64,000 nt of DNA from positions 146,358,640 through 146,422,639 of the forward strand of contig CM043955.1 in assembly GCA_014529385.2 (NCBI GenBank), read 5' to 3'. Source of the DNA: Adiantum capillus-veneris. Its lineage: Eukaryota; Streptophyta; Polypodiopsida; Polypodiales; Pteridaceae. Numbering within the stretch: the first letter of the stretch is position 1; the number at the start of each line of letters is the position of its first letter. The notes beneath the pieces were generated by a model that saw only the letters and a list, made by a program, of their open reading frames with translations, ran no database searches and was not told where the DNA came from. Shown piece by piece: positions 1 to 11,001 of this stretch. A program made the position numbers and the translations under genes.

Positions 1-451
1 TGGTCCCCCCTCTAATAGGCATTTGTATTATAGTTTCTCCCATCAAGAGAGACTTGTTACAATACAATCTTTGTGTTCCTTGTGACCTAGGTGATGCAAT
101 GAAGTGGAAAGCTTCATGCATCACAAGCATAACATAAACTTTGTGGAAAGCATTAAATATCCCAAGACCTCAAACACCTTCGAAGGTGGAGAGAGCTAGC
201 AGGGAATGAGGGTAGGGAAAAGGAAGAAGAAACATTTCATAGGAGAAAGAACTAGTTCTTCACTTATCATCACTCCTCTTGCTAGCAAACATAATAGCAT
301 AGTAATGAAGATGGAGAAGATGACAAGCTTAAGCATTGAAGCATGGCTCTTGGTTGGATTTTCATCCCATAGCCAAGAGTGTTGGTGTAGGCTCTCAACA
401 TCTCTACTTACTTGGAGAAGGAGAGGGAGCTCTTGCACTTTGCACAATACA

Positions 452-454
<3 letters not shown>

Positions 455-502
<48 letters not shown>
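455..502. repeat. (GA)n microsatellite
   Basis: An uninterrupted AG dinucleotide run of about 48 bases lies inside the diverged LTR. The glutamate/arginine reading frames across it are repeat artefacts. Confidence 0.95.
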
Positions 503-505
<3 letters not shown>

Positions 506-1239
506 ACCCCTCAAGCAACCCCCTAACATGCTTCGGTTGATTCCCCCTTGTAGCTCATGCTTGAAGCTCATTGGACTCCTCCTCGCCTAGCCAATCACAA
601 GCAAGAGTCATACCAAGCAACAAGGGTAGCCTTGGGACAAGTGTCCCCCTTTTCCCTTTGAAAGAGAGGGTTTCATAAATGCTAAAACAATTAATTAAAT
701 CCCCTAAATTATCATTGGACCCCTTGGAAGGCCAACCAATAGGCTTAAGGCACACCATGTGGATAACCTAGCTAGGGACTTGACATGTGTCCTACTTGTC
801 TCTTAGGCAAGGGGTGCCATTTGGGAGAGAGAGTAATCAAGCAACCACCCCCCATTCTTGCATGGCTTGCCCCCTCATTGTAGGGATTTGCTTTGACTTT
901 TGTGTCCTTAAGCCCCTCAAGCTTGGGCTTGGTTCCCACCTGAAGTACAACCCTAGCATCTCAAGCATGACAAGCACCTCAAGCATCTCAATCATCAAGC
1001 ACTTCAAGCATCGCAAGCATCTTAGTCATCAGGCATGACAAGCACCTCAAGCTTGGGCCGGGTTCCCACCTCAAGCACAGCCCTAGCTTACCTAAGGTCA
1101 AAGGACCTTTAACACTAACTATTGGAGGTATTCAATGAAGCTAACCCTAAGGTTAGCCTTGCTCTTTGAGAGCCCATCTCTCATTTGGGCCCCTTTACGA
1201 TTGACCCCATGTTGAGATAGATCTATAATCACGTGTCTA

Positions 1240-1409
1240 TATCCTAACGCTTGTTCCTGTTTATTCTCCCACATTAAATGATCAATTTAATATGAGAAAA
1301 TCATTTGGGTTGGTTAGATATTAGATTTTATGACATATTCTAATCCTTCTTCCCGTTTATTCTCCCACATTAAATGATCAGTTTAATATGAGAACATCAT
1401 TTGGGTTGG
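1240..1409. repeat. Tandem duplication, about 96-bp unit
   Basis: The block running from TATCCTAACGCTTGTTCC through CATTTGGGTTGG (about 1240-1314) recurs, slightly changed, at about 1336-1409. The duplication spans the inferred LTR edge (TTTTATGACA near 1335) and is absent from the homologous copy at 17165-18620, so it arose after the copies separated. Confidence 0.75.
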
Positions 1410-1634
1410 AAGACTTAGCTATCGCAAGCATGTCTTCACTTCGCTCTTACATCTTCTAGAGTAGATTGGCAAAGTCTACTTGGTGCTTGAGAGATTATGA
1501 TGCTACAAGCATGTAATCTACTTAGCCACTAATCATATTCCATAGTAGATAAAACGTTCTGCCGTGTTGGGGTAAAGGTGCTATGACTTTGCCCGAGGCC
1601 GTACATCTTGTGTCCACCCACTGACCATACCTTT

Positions 1635-1673
1635 CCTTATTCATGTATATACGTAATACATACATGAATAAGG
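1635..1673. repeat. Perfect 14-bp inverted repeat (hairpin) upstream of a primer-binding site
   Basis: CCTTATTCATGTAT at 1635-1648 is exactly complementary to ATACATGAATAAGG at 1660-1673, with an 11-base loop. It lies 120 bases before the primer-binding site, in the putative LTR end, where a transcript could fold. Confidence 0.85.
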
Positions 1674-1792
1674 AGCTCTTCTCACTACCAGGAGGTCTGC
1701 TTCATCCACACACAATGCACTCTTGTCTCTTCTTCCCTCTCCCACACCGCACCGCGCACACACGCATTCCATGCACCATGCTCTCTTTCAAC

Positions 1793-1804
1793 TGGTATTA
1801 GAGC
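1793..1804 (+). other. Retrotransposon primer-binding site (initiator tRNA-Met type)
   Basis: TGGTATTAGAGC differs at one base from TGGTATCAGAGC, the standard plant site complementary to the 3' end of initiator tRNA-Met. It sits two bases after an LTR-like CA end, as expected. Confidence 0.7.
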
Positions 1805-2699
1805 TTGGCGATCGATGCACGTGCCATGTCTTCCTAGCTAGGCATGGAAGTGATGAACCTCTCGGCTATGGAAGCTCGGGCTTGGCGGCGGTAGATCCGG
1901 CGTAGAGGAACCGGATCGAAGGCGCATCAATTAGAGGAGATTTGGCGGATGCTCGGAGATGCATGACGTGTGAAGCCCTTCCTTTGAAGTCCTCCCAAGC
2001 GTAGAATCTTGAGAGGCATCACGAGCAGTAGGTAAATCGAGGAGAGCTAGGGGAGCTGAGCAGCTACAAGCAATAACAAAGCATCAGGAGTGGACATAGT
2101 GAGTGAATCGAAGGCACGAGAGCATGTAAATCTATCCATTGCAAGTGGGCCAGATTAAGAGTAGAATCAAGTAGAGAGCTACAGGTCGACATAGGGGAAA
2201 ATTGAGGAGCTAGTGTACAACACTGCAATTGCAGCAGGCTTGTGAGCAATGAGCAGTAGAACAGTGGTCATAAAAGCACAAGTTGAAAAATGGGCATCCT
2301 GTAGCGCAAATTAAATTGGGCCTAAGTTGGCCAACCAAGTGCAACAAGCTCGAGCGGTTTTCTTGCTTCAGTGTTGTGTATGGTACACGTACGCGCACGC
2401 ACACAAACAACGCTATAGAGCACAATCAAGGCAAGGGCAAGAAGAGCCCAGGTAGCATTGCACAATTGAAGGCTTGGAATAAGCTACGATATGAGAATCA
2501 AGAAGAAGCGGGTAGCAATCAAAAGTCTGCAGAGCAAGCAAGGCAGAGTCATTGCTAAATCGAGCAACAAGGCAGCATGGAATTTAGCAGAGAATTGAAA
2601 AACTAGTATGCCTTGATCGACTCGCTATGGAAACGGTGTGAATTAAACAAGAAGAGCAATGTTGTATTTTACACCTCATCGCGTCTCTTATTCTGAAAG

Positions 2700-3720
2700 C
2701 TTTGTAACATCTCTCCTCGAAGCTTCCACCAAAAACTCTATGACCTTGCATCACAAACAAGATTTTGCATTAAAAGATGCATGGAGGTAAAAATATTACA
2801 TTACAATAAAGATGGAGAGAGATGCATTTCGTGCATTTGTGATGATTGTGCCCGTAAATAAAAAAAAGAAAAAACCATACGTATGTATGGTGCGGAGTTG
2901 GCACCATTATCCACATTTATAATAATATCGTAGGGAACGTGCCCTTCCCCCGCCACTTTTATCCCCTCTAGTGTTGAAGGGGGGCTTATGCTTCTCCTCC
3001 AACGTTGGAAGGACTTTCTTATTGTAAAAATACTACAATTGTACAAAGAAGAACTCATTACCGATGTTTTATGAAGACATGTATCATTCCACATTGCCAT
3101 GCCGTGGTGTATCGTCTATGTGTCTCTTTGTTGGGTATCCCCAAAAATTCTTCAACCATTGTAACCTTCATTCTACAACCTTTAGAATGGAAATGATATA
3201 AATTAATTGCTTTAATGAGTACATGATGTAATCTAAGTACTTTTGAGATCACATGGAGGAAATCAAAGTCAAAATATAAGTTTACCTTTGGTATTGGTCG
3301 TGTGGATCGACGCACAATCTTGTGTGGATCGGCTCCTAGATCTTCCTTACATTGTTCTGTCACCTTGTCTGCAGTATAAAGTTCTGCCATCATCATCCAC
3401 TCTGACTTCTACAAAGATATCAACTGTCGCATTCACTTTTGTTGTCATGGCTACCATTACCTGCACTACTTATGATGTTCTTGGTTTCAGGGTATGTTGA
3501 ATCTTCCTTACTGTCTGTTCGTAGACTCACACGCACACATACACAAAGTTGCAGACTTTGGGACACCCCATATTGCATACATATCGATCAAGACACGGCC
3601 AAGCACAAGATCTTTCTCCAAGAGCCCTTGCTTGGCATCTGCTGAAAATATCCTATAGTTTTCCGGTGCTACCCTTTTGAAACAAATCCTGCAATAAACA
3701 GAGAGGCCATCACTTCGCAT
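2700..3720 (-). other. Left copy of an inverted segmental duplication carrying a gene fragment
   Basis: Read on the minus strand, this segment matches 28650-29460 on the plus strand. Shared blocks include a PPR-like stub (KQGLLEKDLVLG near 3600), an exon-like stretch ending RPIPKV at about 3285, an intron-like GTAAAC donor after it, and a KVTMVEEFLGIPN stretch at about 3150. There is also a long untranslated part with TACAATTGTAGTATTTTTAC and a perfect CATACGTATG palindrome near 2877. The non-PPR part matches no family I recognise. The frame is broken, so it looks like a piece of a spliced gene carried in a duplication. Confidence 0.6.
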
Positions 3721-3999
3721 CTGCAGAAAATAGACTAGAGCTTTCTAGCCCTGTCCTTGTGGGGCAAATCCTGCAATCAATGCGTTCCAAGAGTCCACAC
3801 TCCAGACAGGAATCTTTTTTAGAAGTTCTGGTGTCTTTGAAGAGCACCACATTTAGCATCTTGCGTGAATCCAGATGCCTTCAAAATGCACCTGATTGCG
3901 TTTTGAGATAGGCCCTCCCTTCGCATCTCCTCAAAACAGCCCAAAGTTTCCTCGCGATACCCCTTTTGAGCATATCCTGCTATCAGACACAACATCCCG

Positions 4000-4740
4000 C
4001 ACAGGAATCTCGTCCAAGAATCTCGTCAAAGACTTGTGCCATGACAGGTGCACTGCACTTGACACACATACTGACCAACATGTTCCCCAAGTATGTGTTC
4101 ATGTCAAGTAACCCAGTATCGCAAATATCTACATGAATCCAATTGCCTTGGTACAAATCCTTCTTCTCAGCATAGTCTTTAAGTGAGCTCACAAAAGAAA
4201 TACTTGTTTCCTAGCCTTACCCCTATTGGGCATATCCTGCAATCAAAGATGACATCCCTCATAGGAATCTCATCAAAGACTTCTTGCACCATGGCAAGTG
4301 CAACGACCAACATGTTCCCCAATTATGTGTTTATTTCAAGTAATCCACTGTCACAAATATTAGCATGAATTTTACTGCCTTGGTACAAATCCTTCTTCTC
4401 AGCACAGTCTTTAAGTTATCTCACAAAAGAAATACTTGTTTCTTGGATCTCCCTCTGCTGAGCATATCTTGCAATCAGAGACAACATCTTGCATAGGAAA
4501 CTCGTCAAAGACTTCTTGCGCCATGACAGGTGCACCGCACTTGACATACATACTGGCGAACATGTTCCCCAAGAATGTGTTCGTTTCAAGTAACCCAATA
4601 TCCCAAATATCAGCATGAATCCTACTTCCTTGAATATCAGCCTGAATTGTATTGCCTTGATATGAATCCTTCTTCTCAGCATATCCAGTAATCAGAAAAC
4701 ATCCCGCACAAGACTTGTTGCGCCATGACAAGTGCACCGC
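4000..4740 (-). repeat. Tandem PPR-gene segments, about 230-bp period
   Basis: A segment encoding CVKCxAPVMAQxVFDE, GLLxxNTxLGNM and KKDLYQGN-like stretches occurs at about 4000-4210, again at about 4250-4445, and a third time at about 4490-4680. More diverged versions lie at 5860-6000 and 6930-7060. The first two end in near-identical CTTTAAGT..CTCACAAAAGAAATACTTGTTTC blocks. This is local expansion of one PPR-gene block. Confidence 0.75.
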
Positions 4741-6073
4741 ACATACTGATCAACATGTTCCCCAAGAAAGCGTTATTTTCAAGTAACCAGCAATCAGTGC
4801 ATTATAAGAGACGCCACTCCAGACAGTAAGCTCCCTCACGACATCTTTGTTTGACAGCCCCTGACTAAGAGTATCAGCGTGAATTTTATGCCTATACCAG
4901 CATCTGCGTAGAGCCACATGCCTTCAAGATGTATACACATGTGATTGCATCAAGAGAGGTGCGTAAGCGATTGCATCAGGAGAGAGGCGCGTAAGTGATT
5001 ACATCAAGGGAGAGGCCCTAAATTTGCATCTGCAAAAAACAGCCTAGAGATTTCTGGACGTGCTCCTGTTGCGCATATCTCGCAATCAGTGAACTCCAAG
5101 AGAGGACATTCCGGACAGAAAGCTCCTCCAGCACTTTCTGTGCTTTCTGAAGTGCACCACATTTGGTATACATATCAACCAAGGCATTTCCAATGACGAC
5201 ATTTTTTTGCAACAACCCCGGACTAACAATATTAGAGTGAATTTTTAAAGTGCACCACATTTAGCATACATATTGACCAAGGCAGTGCCAAGAGACGCTC
5301 ACTTCGATTCTGCTCAAAACAGACAAGAGCATTGTGCCCTGCCCCTCTTGGGAAAATCCTGCAATCAGTGCATTCCAAGAGTCCATACTCCGGACAGGAA
5401 GCTTCTTGAGCACTTTTTGTGCTCTCTGAAGTGCACCGCGTTTAGCAAACATGTCAACCAAGGCATTACCAAGAACATCTTTTTCAACAGCATCTGGCTA
5501 ACAATATCAGCATGATTTTTTAAGCTCATATCAACATCTCGCGTAGAGCCACATGCCTTCAAGATGCACTCGTATGTGATTGCACAAATTGAGCTCATAT
5601 CGGCATCTTGCACAGAGTCACATGCCTTCAAGATGCATGCGTAGGTGATTGCATCTAGACAGAGGCCCTCACCTTGCATTTGTTGAAATCAGCTTAGAGC
5701 TTTCTGGCCCAGCTCTTGTTGTGCGTATCTCGCAATCAGTGCACGTTGTTCCGAAAAGTAAGCTCCTCTAGCCTTTGTACTTTGTGAAGTGCACTACATT
5801 TGACATTCATATCGACAAAGGCAGTGCCAAGCAGTAATTCTCTTTTCAATATCTTGACGTACATACTAACTAACGTGTTGGCTAAGTATGTGTTTTTTCA
5901 AGTAACCCACTATCACAAATATCAGCATGTATCCTGCTGCCTTGGTACAAACCCTTGTTCTAAGCACAGTCTTTAAGTGAGCTCACAAAAGAAAGACTCA
6001 TCTCTTCCTCTCCATGTTTGCTTGTGTAGTGGATATTGCGTCAAAACGAAACTAGTGCTGCATAGAGAGAATC

Positions 6074-6075
<2 letters not shown>

Positions 6076-6115
<40 letters not shown>
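6076..6115. repeat. (GT)n microsatellite
   Basis: A pure GT run of about 40 bases sits within the decayed PPR tract. Confidence 0.95.
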
Positions 6116-6117
<2 letters not shown>

Positions 6118-6783
6118 GTGTATATGCGCATACAAAGAGTGCTTTATGAATTACAACACATCTAGCATACATGTCAACGTTTCTTTTCTACAGCCCCTGG
6201 CTAACAATATCGTCATGAATTCCTTTGCCCATATAAGCATCTTTCCTAATGCCACATGCCTTCAAAATACAAGAGTACGCGATTGCATTTGGATAGTTGC
6301 ACTCTCTTTACATCTGCTGAAAACAGCCCAGAGCTTCTTGGCCCTGCCTCTATTGGGAATATCCCACAATCAGTGCATTCCAATAGACAACATTCCAAAC
6401 ATCAAGCACTTTTTGTACTTTATTAAGTACACCACCTTTGGCATACATGTTGACCAAGGCAGTGCCAAGCACAAAGTTTTCTGTCAACAACCCCCTAAAT
6501 AACAATATCATCATAAACTCTTTCGCCGATACCAACATGTTGCACGATGCTAGATTCCTTCAAGTTGCACGTGTAGGTGATTGCATTTTCTCTCTTTGCA
6601 TCTGCTGAAAACAGCCCAGAGCTACCTGGCCCTGCATACCTTCAAGATGCCCGCATAGGTGATTTCATCTAGACACATCTAGACAAAGGCCAGCAATTTG
6701 CATATGCTGAAAACAGCCTATAGCTCTTTGTTCCTACTCCTGTTGTGGGTATACAACAATCAGTGCATTTGAAGAGACGTTGT

Positions 6784-6917
6784 TTCAAACAATAAGCTCC
6801 ACAAGATGCTTTTGAAGTGCACCACATTTGGCATACATATCGAGCGTCATTTCAAACAATAAGCTCCACAAGCTGCTTTTGAAGTGCACCACATTTGGCA
6901 TACATATCGAGCAGTGC
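6784..6917. repeat. Two-copy 67-bp tandem duplication in PPR sequence
   Basis: TTCAAACAATAAGCTCCACA and the following bases through the PPR-derived CACCACATTTGGCATACATA occur at 6784-6850 and again at 6851-6917 with very few differences, so the duplication is recent relative to the rest of the tract. Confidence 0.9.
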
Positions 6918-7263
6918 CAAGCACAACAGCTCATCAAGGATTTGTTGTGCTCGGACAAGTATACCACGCTTGACATACATACTGACTAACGTGTTGGCTA
7001 AGTATGTCTTATTTTCAAGTAACCCACTATCGCAAATGTATCCTGCTGCCTTGGTAAGATTTGTGGCCTTGCTTCTATTGTGCATATCCCACAATCAATG
7101 CACTCCAAAAGACGACGTTCCGGACAGGAAGCTCCTTAAACACTTTCTGTGGTTTTTCAAGTGCACCACATTTGGCATACATATCGGCCACACACAAGCA
7201 ATGGCGATGGCGGAAGGAGCTGCAGTTTATGTGTTTGCATCAGGAGAGGGACAGAGGCCCTCA

Positions 7264-7440
7264 CCTTGCATTAGCTGAAATCAGCCTGGAGCTTTTTGAC
7301 GGAAGGGGCTGAACCGATTGCCTCCTTGCATTAGCTGAAATCAGCCTGGAGCTTTCTGGCGGAAGGGGCTGAAGCGATTGCCTCCTTGCATTAGCTGACA
7401 TCAGCCTGGAGCTTTGTGGCGGAAGGGGTTGAAGCGACTC
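7264..7440. repeat. PPR-derived minisatellite, 60-bp unit, three copies
   Basis: Three consecutive 60-base units begin CCTTGCATTAGCTGA at 7264, 7324 and 7384 and differ at only a few positions. The unit resembles GCTGAAAACAGCCCAGAGCTT at about 6605 in the PPR tract, so it was amplified from PPR coding sequence. A short (CT)n run (7438-7457) follows at once. Confidence 0.92.
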
Positions 7441-7534
7441 TCTCTCTCTCTCTCTCTTTAATACAAAAACCCAATGAGCTGGTGCCAAGTGGCACAGCTC
7501 TCCTTGTAGGGTTCCAAAAAACGCTTCTACATAA

Positions 7535-8998
7535 TCAAGTGGCACCGGGTGCTGGTAGCATCAATGCCTTGTTGCTGCTACTAGCTAGCATCCTCACTTT
7601 CTGCCAGTCATCTTCCTCTTGGGTGAGCTGACCTTTGTCCCTCATAACAACCTCCTGCATCGCAAGCCAATGCAAGCGGGACAGTGGCATCACAACAGGC
7701 CACAAACCCTTGTATCACTGAAGATCTCGAGCTAGACTGGATTTGGTCCGATACTGTACCAGATTGTAACATATGAGGGCCTTCACCACCTCAGTGCCAA
7801 CCAGAAACCGCAGTACATTCCATGGCAACACACCATTTTCATACTCTATTATCTTGCTCAGAACCTGGATATATTGTCCTTCAGTCCAGCACGCCTCAAC
7901 TGCCAACGGCTCAAGACTTTTTGGTGAAAGCCCCATTTCCACCTTACCCATAATCTGTGTATACATTTCCACAACATCTTCTTTCCATGCATCTTCACCC
8001 AACAGTGCCAAAGATTCTGCAGCCCTCATTAAGTAAAAGGCGAACCCTCCAAACACACTGTGTATAGAATACCAGATCTCTTCTGGGCATTTTTCTCCTA
8101 AAGAAAACTCAAAAAATGCACGGGCCTCTGCTTCTAGAAAGTCACCAATGACGTGTGTACGATACCTGCTAGCTCTAATCTTTTCATTGAACCAAAACTT
8201 AAAGAAGAAATCTGAACTCGCCAGCATGACATTGGCCAATTTTTCTTGCTTGGTCATGAGAACGAAGAAGTCCACGTAGGAGAGGAGAGTATCCCGGTAG
8301 GCTTGGTGAGGAAGCCAGCTCTGTAGTTTGTTAGCCTCATCAATGACAATTGTTGGAGGTGCTTGGCCTTGGGCAGCACGCTGTTTCAGAACTTCTGTGA
8401 ACACATTCTGAAAATCCTTGTGAGCCTGTTGGAAGGTCTTCTGGGCTTCGAATCCTGCCTTATAGCCTTCTGGAAGTGGTGCCTGCAGCTTTAGAGTGAG
8501 AGTGACACCCTGCCAAGCATTATTCCAGGCCTGTTGAAAGCCGCTGGGCTGACCCGGCTGACTCAGATAAGATGCAGCAAGGGCTTCTTGAAAGGCACGA
8601 AGAAATCCTTCTGGGCTGTTATTGAGCCCAGCACACAAATCTACAATGACAAACCGATCTTTTCCCTCCACTCTGGCTACCTCACGCAGTATAGCAGTCT
8701 TCCCGCAGTCCTGCGGCCCAATCAGCAACAAGAGATGGCCCTTCCTCCGCGCATACTGTTTTAGGTAAGCCACCTCCCGTTCCCTGTCAAAAAGCACATT
8801 ACCCCGGCTGCAGCAGCACACGCGAAGCGCTTGATTCTGCTCCAAACGCCTGCTATCGTAAAAGAGACAGGGCGAATTGGGATTTTTGTGTGTATATTTT
8901 GCACGCGACTCTTCTTCTTTTGCCGCCCGATTTAGCTCTTCACAATAACCTCTAGAACAAGCTTTTCCGAAAATGGCTTCAACCTTTAGATTATAAGT
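7535..8998 (-). pseudogene. P-loop ATPase-like reading frame (archaeal-type ATPase / STAND-like)
   Basis: A 376-codon open stretch (8845-7715) encodes a P-loop NTPase. Walker A is GPQDCGKT (residues 43-50), Walker B is TIVIDEAN (about 165-172), and a hydrophobic strand plus VMLASSD (about 206-212) looks like a sensor region. An FDRERE-type entry segment lies before Walker A. The order resembles the ATPase_2/AAA_16 group of STAND-type ATPases; this is recognition by eye. There is no ATG: the first codon of the stretch is TTG, and the frame stays open upstream to a TGA near 9000. At the 3' end a TGA at 7715-7717 is followed by 59 in-frame codons that look coding (KGLWPVVMPLSRLHW). It is either one exon of a larger gene or a pseudogene. 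A minus-strand retrotransposon primer site lies about 190 bases upstream. Confidence 0.7.
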
Positions 8999-9184
8999 TT
9001 GTCACTTTTTTTGCGTGACCTATAGAGAGAAAGACAACTCCAATAGACTTTTTCCGCACTAAGAGAGATAGTATTCAGAGAGAGAAGAGGCTTCAATGAG
9101 AGAGAAACTAGCTTCACGCCTTGTCTCACGTAGAGAGAGAAAAGTGACTAGAGAGGGTGAGCGAAAGAGAGAAAACGTCGTTGT

Positions 9185-9196
9185 GCTCTGATACCA
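9185..9196 (-). other. Retrotransposon primer-binding site (initiator tRNA-Met), minus strand
   Basis: GCTCTGATACCA on the plus strand is the exact complement of TGGTATCAGAGC. One base separates it from TGAGAGGACTAAGG at 9198, the reverse of an LTR end in CA. This is the canonical LTR/primer-site junction of a minus-strand element. Confidence 0.85.
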
Positions 9197-9197
9197 A

Positions 9198-9540
9198 TGA
9201 GAGGACTAAGGATGCATGCCACTGAAACTCCACCCTACCATATCCTTATATAGCCTATAGCCTTGCCCTAGGACTACTATATATAGAAACCGCTTTCCAT
9301 GTGGCACTGACCTAGTCTTAGGCCTCTTGCTCTTAGCCTTAGACCTTAGGACAAACCTCTTATCTCCTAGCTCTTAGCCGTAGGATCGCTGTCTTGACAA
9401 GAAGGGGAAGATAATAGGGGGAAAGGACAAAGAAGATGATGGTAGTGCGACTACTCTATCTCCCTCCCTTCATGCTCATTCACTACTCTCTGACTCCCTT
9501 TGACCAAAATGTACTTACACCTTAGTTTATAATTTCCCAC
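9198..9540 (-). mobile_element. LTR of a minus-strand retrotransposon (outer edge uncertain)
   Basis: The LTR end is fixed at 9198 by the adjacent primer-binding site. A minus-strand TATA-like CTATATAAGG lies at 9244-9253, about 50 bases before the LTR end, with another TATATATAG at about 9280. CTTAG-rich repeats fill 9310-9390. I could not find a second copy of this LTR, so the outer boundary near 9540 is a guess. It lies upstream of, and in the same orientation as, the ATPase-like frame. Confidence 0.6.
9244..9253 (-). promoter_or_regulatory. Putative TATA box in the LTR
   Basis: Minus-strand CTATATAAGG lies 48-57 bases from the LTR end. It could start a transcript that runs through the primer site into the ATPase-like frame. 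Confidence 0.4.
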
Positions 9541-10934
9541 CACCTAAGCTCGCTATTGGCTCATTTGAGATCTCTCTTAGTAAAGTTATGATTTTGGCAC
9601 AAAATTTGTCATGCATAATCTCTACAACCTATATGACAATTCCACCATTTTAGATGCTCAATTTGAGCTTTGGGGTGTTCTCTATGAGTGAGATTGCTAT
9701 TGGATTCTGTGCTTGGAATTGACTCAAAATTAAACCCCAAGCTTCTTGCCACGTCCTAAGAGTTGTAATGATGTCATTTTTTTTGGCTTTTTGACATATT
9801 TTGAGTATGTTGTGCAACAACTTTCTCAGCTTCTTCAAGATGATTTTTGACCTAATTTTGCACTTTAGACTAATTTCTGTTGCTATTAGTTGCCCTACTT
9901 TTCTCCCCCTTGCTAATTGCATACATACTCTTGGAGATTTGAGAGTAAGTGCATTGTGCATGGGTAAGAAAGCATAAAGAGTACCTAATGCACGTCTTGA
10001 ATAATACAAGAGTCTATATGCACAATGGGTATAAGTGCAATCATACCCAACATCCCTTTTTTTGGAAAAAAGTATTTCTTTGAGTCCTTGGAGGTTTACT
10101 CGACATCTCTAGAGCTAGGTATTGCTTTTTTCTTGACATTTTTGACACTTGTAGTTTCTTAGGGCCTCCCAAAGGCACACTCTCTGATATGAACTTGGTT
10201 TAGGTGATCCAACACCTATATCATTGCCTTGGATATTCCTTTGAGCCTAGTTGAAGTTATAGGATCAAGTTCCTATGACTTTGCATTTGCGGTTGCCAAA
10301 TTAGACCATTGTTTTCCATTTGAAGTGTTGTCTGGCTCTTCTAGTGATAAAAGTCACTTTTGTGATTAGTTATCACCACCAAGAGGCTATACCATTAGCT
10401 TGTAGATGCTATGATGAAGCTCTCAATCAATTTTGGATCATTTTGGTGCTTTTGAAACTGCTATTAGAGCAAGGTGATACCATTGGCCACTTTCTGCCAA
10501 CTAGGTGTGATTGGGGATCTTCTAGTGGTCAAATCCTATGAAACCTTACAAAAAATTTAGTCAAGAGGGGGCGGCCTACCGATTGGTGAACCAAAATTAA
10601 TTTTAGCACACTTATCTAGAATTGATTACAGCCACTAGGTTAGACAAAGACATATCATTTTGACTTCTAATACTTGGGATATATTCCCTGGTGCCTTTAG
10701 GTGTAATCTACCAAGTTTAGTCAATTTTGGTCTCTTGGTGTGTTTTGTGCATCAAGATTTGTGTCAAAAGCATGATGTGTTGTGCATGTATGTTCCTGTC
10801 TAAAGTATGCTTGTGTGATGCAATGCAAGTGCTCTAAACATTCATAGTGTGGTTTAGAATATACCTCTTATGTGTGATGTTAGCTTGTGAAGTGTCAAAA
10901 GCATAGGGAGATCGACATAAGAGCCTGCAAATAG
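9541..10934. other. No gene recognised
   Basis: AT-rich non-coding sequence. An open minus-strand frame at 9650-10009 matches nothing and has no codon or domain signal. A plus-strand frame at 10320-10541 is equally unsupported. Confidence 0.5.
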
Positions 10935-10951
10935 CTCTCTCTCTCTCTCTC

Positions 10952-11000
<49 letters not shown>
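10935..11000. repeat. Compound (CT)n-(AC)n microsatellite
   Basis: A CT run at 10935-10952 is followed directly by an AC run at 10954-11000. Confidence 0.95.

Positions 11001-11001
<1 letters not shown>

Larger units (their letters stand above)
1..1560 (-). mobile_element. Diverged LTR and adjacent internal sequence of a Ty3-type retrotransposon (copy A)
   Basis: This stretch aligns along its length with 17165-18620. Shared blocks include the GAAAGCTTCATGCAT box, the CCCAAGACCTCAAA..CCTTC.AAGGTGGAGAGAGCTAGC block, the AATGAAGCTAACCCTAAGG block, and the TTAGATATTAxATTTTATGACA block ending near 1335. The second copy lies directly 3' of a minus-strand pol remnant, so both are read as minus-strand LTRs; the sequence after 1335 matches the internal 3' non-coding part. 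The left end is cut by the window edge. No coding sequence is seen. Copy A is old: many substitutions and indels separate it from copy B. Confidence 0.55.
1560..2690 (+). mobile_element. LTR 3' end, primer-binding site and leader of a plus-strand retrotransposon
   Basis: After copy A ends, an LTR-like tail runs to TTTCA at about 1790. A primer-binding site at 1793-1804 follows after two bases, then leader-like sequence without a sustained reading frame to about 2690, where a duplicated segment begins. Reading frames in 1723-2558 are short and match no domain I recognise. Only the LTR end, primer site and leader survive; no pol belongs to this copy nearby. Confidence 0.5.
3508..7110 (-). pseudogene. 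Decayed pentatricopeptide-repeat (PPR) gene tract
   Basis: On the minus strand the tract repeatedly encodes PPR signatures: VDMYTKCGALQKAQKVLEEL (5080-5190), WNALIAGFSQ (5340-5400), DAITYACILKACDS (5600-5660), ALVNMYAKGGVLNKVQKVLD (6390-6460) and LVSMYVKRGILVRAQQILDEL (6920-7000). DAIT..CILKACG-type segments recur at least six times. Every frame is broken within about 110 codons, so no full protein can be made. PPR proteins of this class bind organellar RNA for editing or processing. The tract probably represents one or more long multi-PPR genes expanded by local duplication and then decayed. No DYW-type C-terminus was seen. Confidence 0.85.

Noticed and set aside
9650-10009. 119-codon minus-strand open frame
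   Set aside because: No recognisable domain or conserved neighbour; AT-rich sequence with biased lysine and leucine content.
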